This document shows, piece after piece, positions 62,295-64,000 of a stretch of 64,000 nucleotides of DNA. The stretch is from Pseudomonas syringae (lineage in GTDB: Bacteria; Pseudomonadota; Gammaproteobacteria; Pseudomonadales; Pseudomonadaceae). The notes beneath the pieces were generated by a model. It was not told the DNA's origin, ran no database searches, and saw only the letters and a program-made list of their open reading frames with translations. The DNA lies in the NCBI RefSeq assembly GCF_021605415.1, contig NZ_WKEQ01000005.1:155236-219235 (forward strand). The letters are read 5' to 3'. A program made the translations under genes and the position numbers. The number at the start of each line of letters is the position of its first letter. Within the stretch, counting starts at the first letter, position 1.

Positions 62295-62915
62295 TTAGCG
62301 AAGCGCCTTCCAGGCAGCGACATAGGCCTTGGCATTGACCGCCACTTGCTCTGGCGTCATCCCGGGTTTGAACAACCCGGACCCGAGGCCGAAACCTTTC
62401 ACGCCCGCGTCGATGAACACCTGCATGTTGTCCGGTGTGATGCCGCCGACCGGCGCAAGGATGGTTCCGGCAGGCAGCACGGCGAGCCACGCTTTGACGA
62501 CCGCCGGGCTCATCTGCTCGGCCGGGAACAGCTTGAGAATGTCCGCCCCGTCGGCCAGTGCCGCGAACGCCTCGGTCGGTGTGGCAACGCCGGGCGACAG
62601 GTACAGGCCCGCCGCTTTTGCCGCGCGCAATACCTTGGCATCGCTGTGCGGCATGACGATCACTTGTCCGCCGGCCGCTTTTACTTGCTCAACCTGCTTC
62701 GGCGTCAACACCGTGCCCGCACCGATCAGGCAATCGGCCGGCAAGGTGTCACGCAGAATGCGGATACTTTCGTACGGCTCAGGGGAATTGAGCGGCACTT
62801 CGATGACGCGAAATCCTTCCGCATACAGGACATTTCCGATAGCAACGGCTTCTTGCGGGCGCAGGCCTCGCAGAATCGCGATCAGACCGTTTTGCGCCAA
62901 TGCTTGCTTGAGCAT
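62295..62915 (-). CDS. dgoA: 2-dehydro-3-deoxy-6-phosphogalactonate aldolase
   Basis: The 206-residue class I aldolase has GLIAILRGLRPQEAVAIG, LIGAGTVLTPKQVEQVKAAGG and the Schiff-base lysine in ADILKLFPAEQMSP, typical of KDPG/KDPGal aldolases. It splits KDPGal to pyruvate and glyceraldehyde-3-phosphate. It lies 19 bases after dgoK. Confidence 0.94.
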   Translation of the reverse strand: MLKQALAQNGLIAILRGLRPQEAVAIGNVLYAEGFRVIEVPLNSPEPYESIRILRDTLPADCLIGAGTVLTPKQVEQVKAAGGQVIVMPHSDAKVLRAAKAAGLYLSPGVATPTEAFAALADGADILKLFPAEQMSPAVVKAWLAVLPAGTILAPVGGITPDNMQVFIDAGVKGFGLGSGLFKPGMTPEQVAVNAKAYVAAWKALR

Positions 62916-62934
62916 GTCAGGCCTCCAGTCAGGG

Positions 62935-63924
62935 TTAACGGGATGAGGAATCGATCAGTCCGGCGGCCAGCGCCAGTTGCCACAAGCCACGCTCGGTGGC
63001 TTGTTCGGCCAGCGTCACCCGGGCGAAACCGCACGCATCGAGGGCTCGGCTGTAGCGCTCGCACAATTGCGTGTTGCCGATGAGGACGATCGAAGGAAGT
63101 TGGGGGCTGTTGCGTCGACGCCGCTGCACAGTGGCAAGCGCCGCCAGTTCATGGCCGATCAACAGGCCGGACAGATAATCCGGTTGCGCGGTGCCACTGA
63201 GCTCGCCGGTCAGGCCGAGGCTGCGGGCGCTGAACAAGGTTGAGAGCACACCGATTTCGCCGTCCACCGAAAGGGCGGTCTGAACCCCGCGATCAAACGC
63301 CGAACCGTCAAACGATTCGCCCTGCTGCTGGGTGCGGCCGAGAATGCTGTGCGCACTGAGCACGGCGAACACTTCGCCGGTCATGAAGGTGTCGAAATGA
63401 GTAATGCAGCCGTCGGCCACTTCCACCCATTTCGAATGACTGCCCGGCAGGCCGATCAACAGATCGCCGCCCTCTTCGCCCGGAAGATTTTGCAGCACAC
63501 CCAGTACTTGGGTTTCTTCGCCGCGCATCACGTTCGGCAGGCGAGAACGCTGAATCACGCCCGGCACGATATGCACGGTGACGCCACGCAGACTGCGGAC
63601 TGTTTGTAGGGAGTTTCCGAGATTGGCGACGTTTGCCGGCGTGTCACAGTAGGCCGCTTCACGCCAACCCTGGGCGCTGCCGACCATGCCGCATGCGATG
63701 ACCGGCAGATTCGGCTGTGCATCGAGCCAGTCGCCGCACGCTTCATCGAACGCCAGTTCAAAACCGTCGGCGCATTCGCGACCGTTGATGACTCGCGGCG
63801 TTTTCGGCAACTGCATGATCCCGGACGACAGCGAGCGCTGTTCCAGCACCTGGCCGCCTGCAGCGAGTTTGTAAGCACGTAATGAGGTTGTCCCCCAATC
63901 GAGCGCGATCAATTGCGCCAGCAT
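62935..63924 (-). CDS. dgoK: 2-dehydro-3-deoxygalactonokinase
   Basis: The 329-residue kinase shows IALDWGTTSLRAYKL at the start, GLPGSHSKWVEV and TGEVFAVLSAHSILG, the DgoK pattern of the sugar-kinase/Hsp70 fold. It phosphorylates 2-keto-3-deoxygalactonate before aldol cleavage. AGGTGA precedes the ATG. It leads the dgoK-dgoA-dgoD-dgoT series; its promoter lies in the last 76 bases of the window. Confidence 0.94.
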   Translation of the reverse strand: MLAQLIALDWGTTSLRAYKLAAGGQVLEQRSLSSGIMQLPKTPRVINGRECADGFELAFDEACGDWLDAQPNLPVIACGMVGSAQGWREAAYCDTPANVANLGNSLQTVRSLRGVTVHIVPGVIQRSRLPNVMRGEETQVLGVLQNLPGEEGGDLLIGLPGSHSKWVEVADGCITHFDTFMTGEVFAVLSAHSILGRTQQQGESFDGSAFDRGVQTALSVDGEIGVLSTLFSARSLGLTGELSGTAQPDYLSGLLIGHELAALATVQRRRRNSPQLPSIVLIGNTQLCERYSRALDACGFARVTLAEQATERGLWQLALAAGLIDSSSR

Positions 63925-64000
63925 CGCTTCACCTGTTTTGTTTTTGGCAGTGAGTGAGCCGGACTATAAACCTGGGCGAGGATAAATCTCAATATATAAA

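Overview
This window is chromosomal DNA of a Pseudomonas of the P. fluorescens group. The evidence is the gene order, the Pseudomonas-specific tyrA-aroA fusion, undA, the NAGGN osmolyte operon and the many P. fluorescens-type intergenic palindromic repeats. Names rest on protein motifs and remembered gene order; no database search was run. I see no rRNA, tRNA, CRISPR array, insertion sequence, prophage or broken gene.

Layout. Positions 1-1330 are the AT-rich edge of an O-antigen/surface polysaccharide locus (partial tviB on the minus strand and an 830-base gene-free stretch). From 1330 to 14585 lies the conserved minus-strand block wzz, lapA-like, ihfB, lipoprotein, rpsA, cmk, tyrA-aroA, hisC, pheA, serC, gyrA, which links aromatic amino acid and serine synthesis to translation and DNA topology. 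From 15008 to 19748 come the divergent methionine-salvage pair mtnA/mtaD and the plus-strand run ubiG, mupP, yciK. From 20112 to 24468 are a diguanylate cyclase and an rbdA-undA pair: a c-di-GMP enzyme next to the 1-undecene synthase. From 24563 to 31605 are an ABC exporter, a DsbA-like protein, trhO, bolA, a DUF2059 protein, fumC and an EamA transporter. From 31812 to 37148 are a DUF6316 protein, a thiolase, polyphosphate:AMP phosphotransferase and mnmC. From 37410 to 42262 is the three-gene NAGGN operon. From 42437 to 52578 are mostly small or envelope genes: yheU, a csrA/rsmA-family gene, ynfA, an SDR, DUF3309, an LTA-synthase-like protein, a START protein, YkgJ, a MocR regulator and a periplasmic-binding/DUF4398/OmpA operon. 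From 52658 to 56550 is the ETF electron-transfer system (etfBA divergent from the ETF-quinone oxidoreductase gene). From 56629 to 58764 an AraC regulator faces an alcohol dehydrogenase. From 58761 to the right edge is a D-galactonate catabolic cluster (IclR regulator, dgoT, dgoD, dgoA, dgoK).

Most genes are ordinary core genes. The most interesting parts are regulatory: the ETF divergent region holds a PsrA-type operator, a 20-bp perfect palindrome, another inverted repeat and a 177-bp MITE-like palindrome. Others are a Cra/FruR-like palindrome before tviB, a sigma-54-like promoter before the diguanylate cyclase, an Rsm-type site over the ribosome binding site of the csrA-family gene, and a shared MocR-type half-site. 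I found no convincing wholly new multi-gene system; the best candidates for under-described biology are the rbdA-undA pairing and the binding-protein/DUF4398/OmpA operon.
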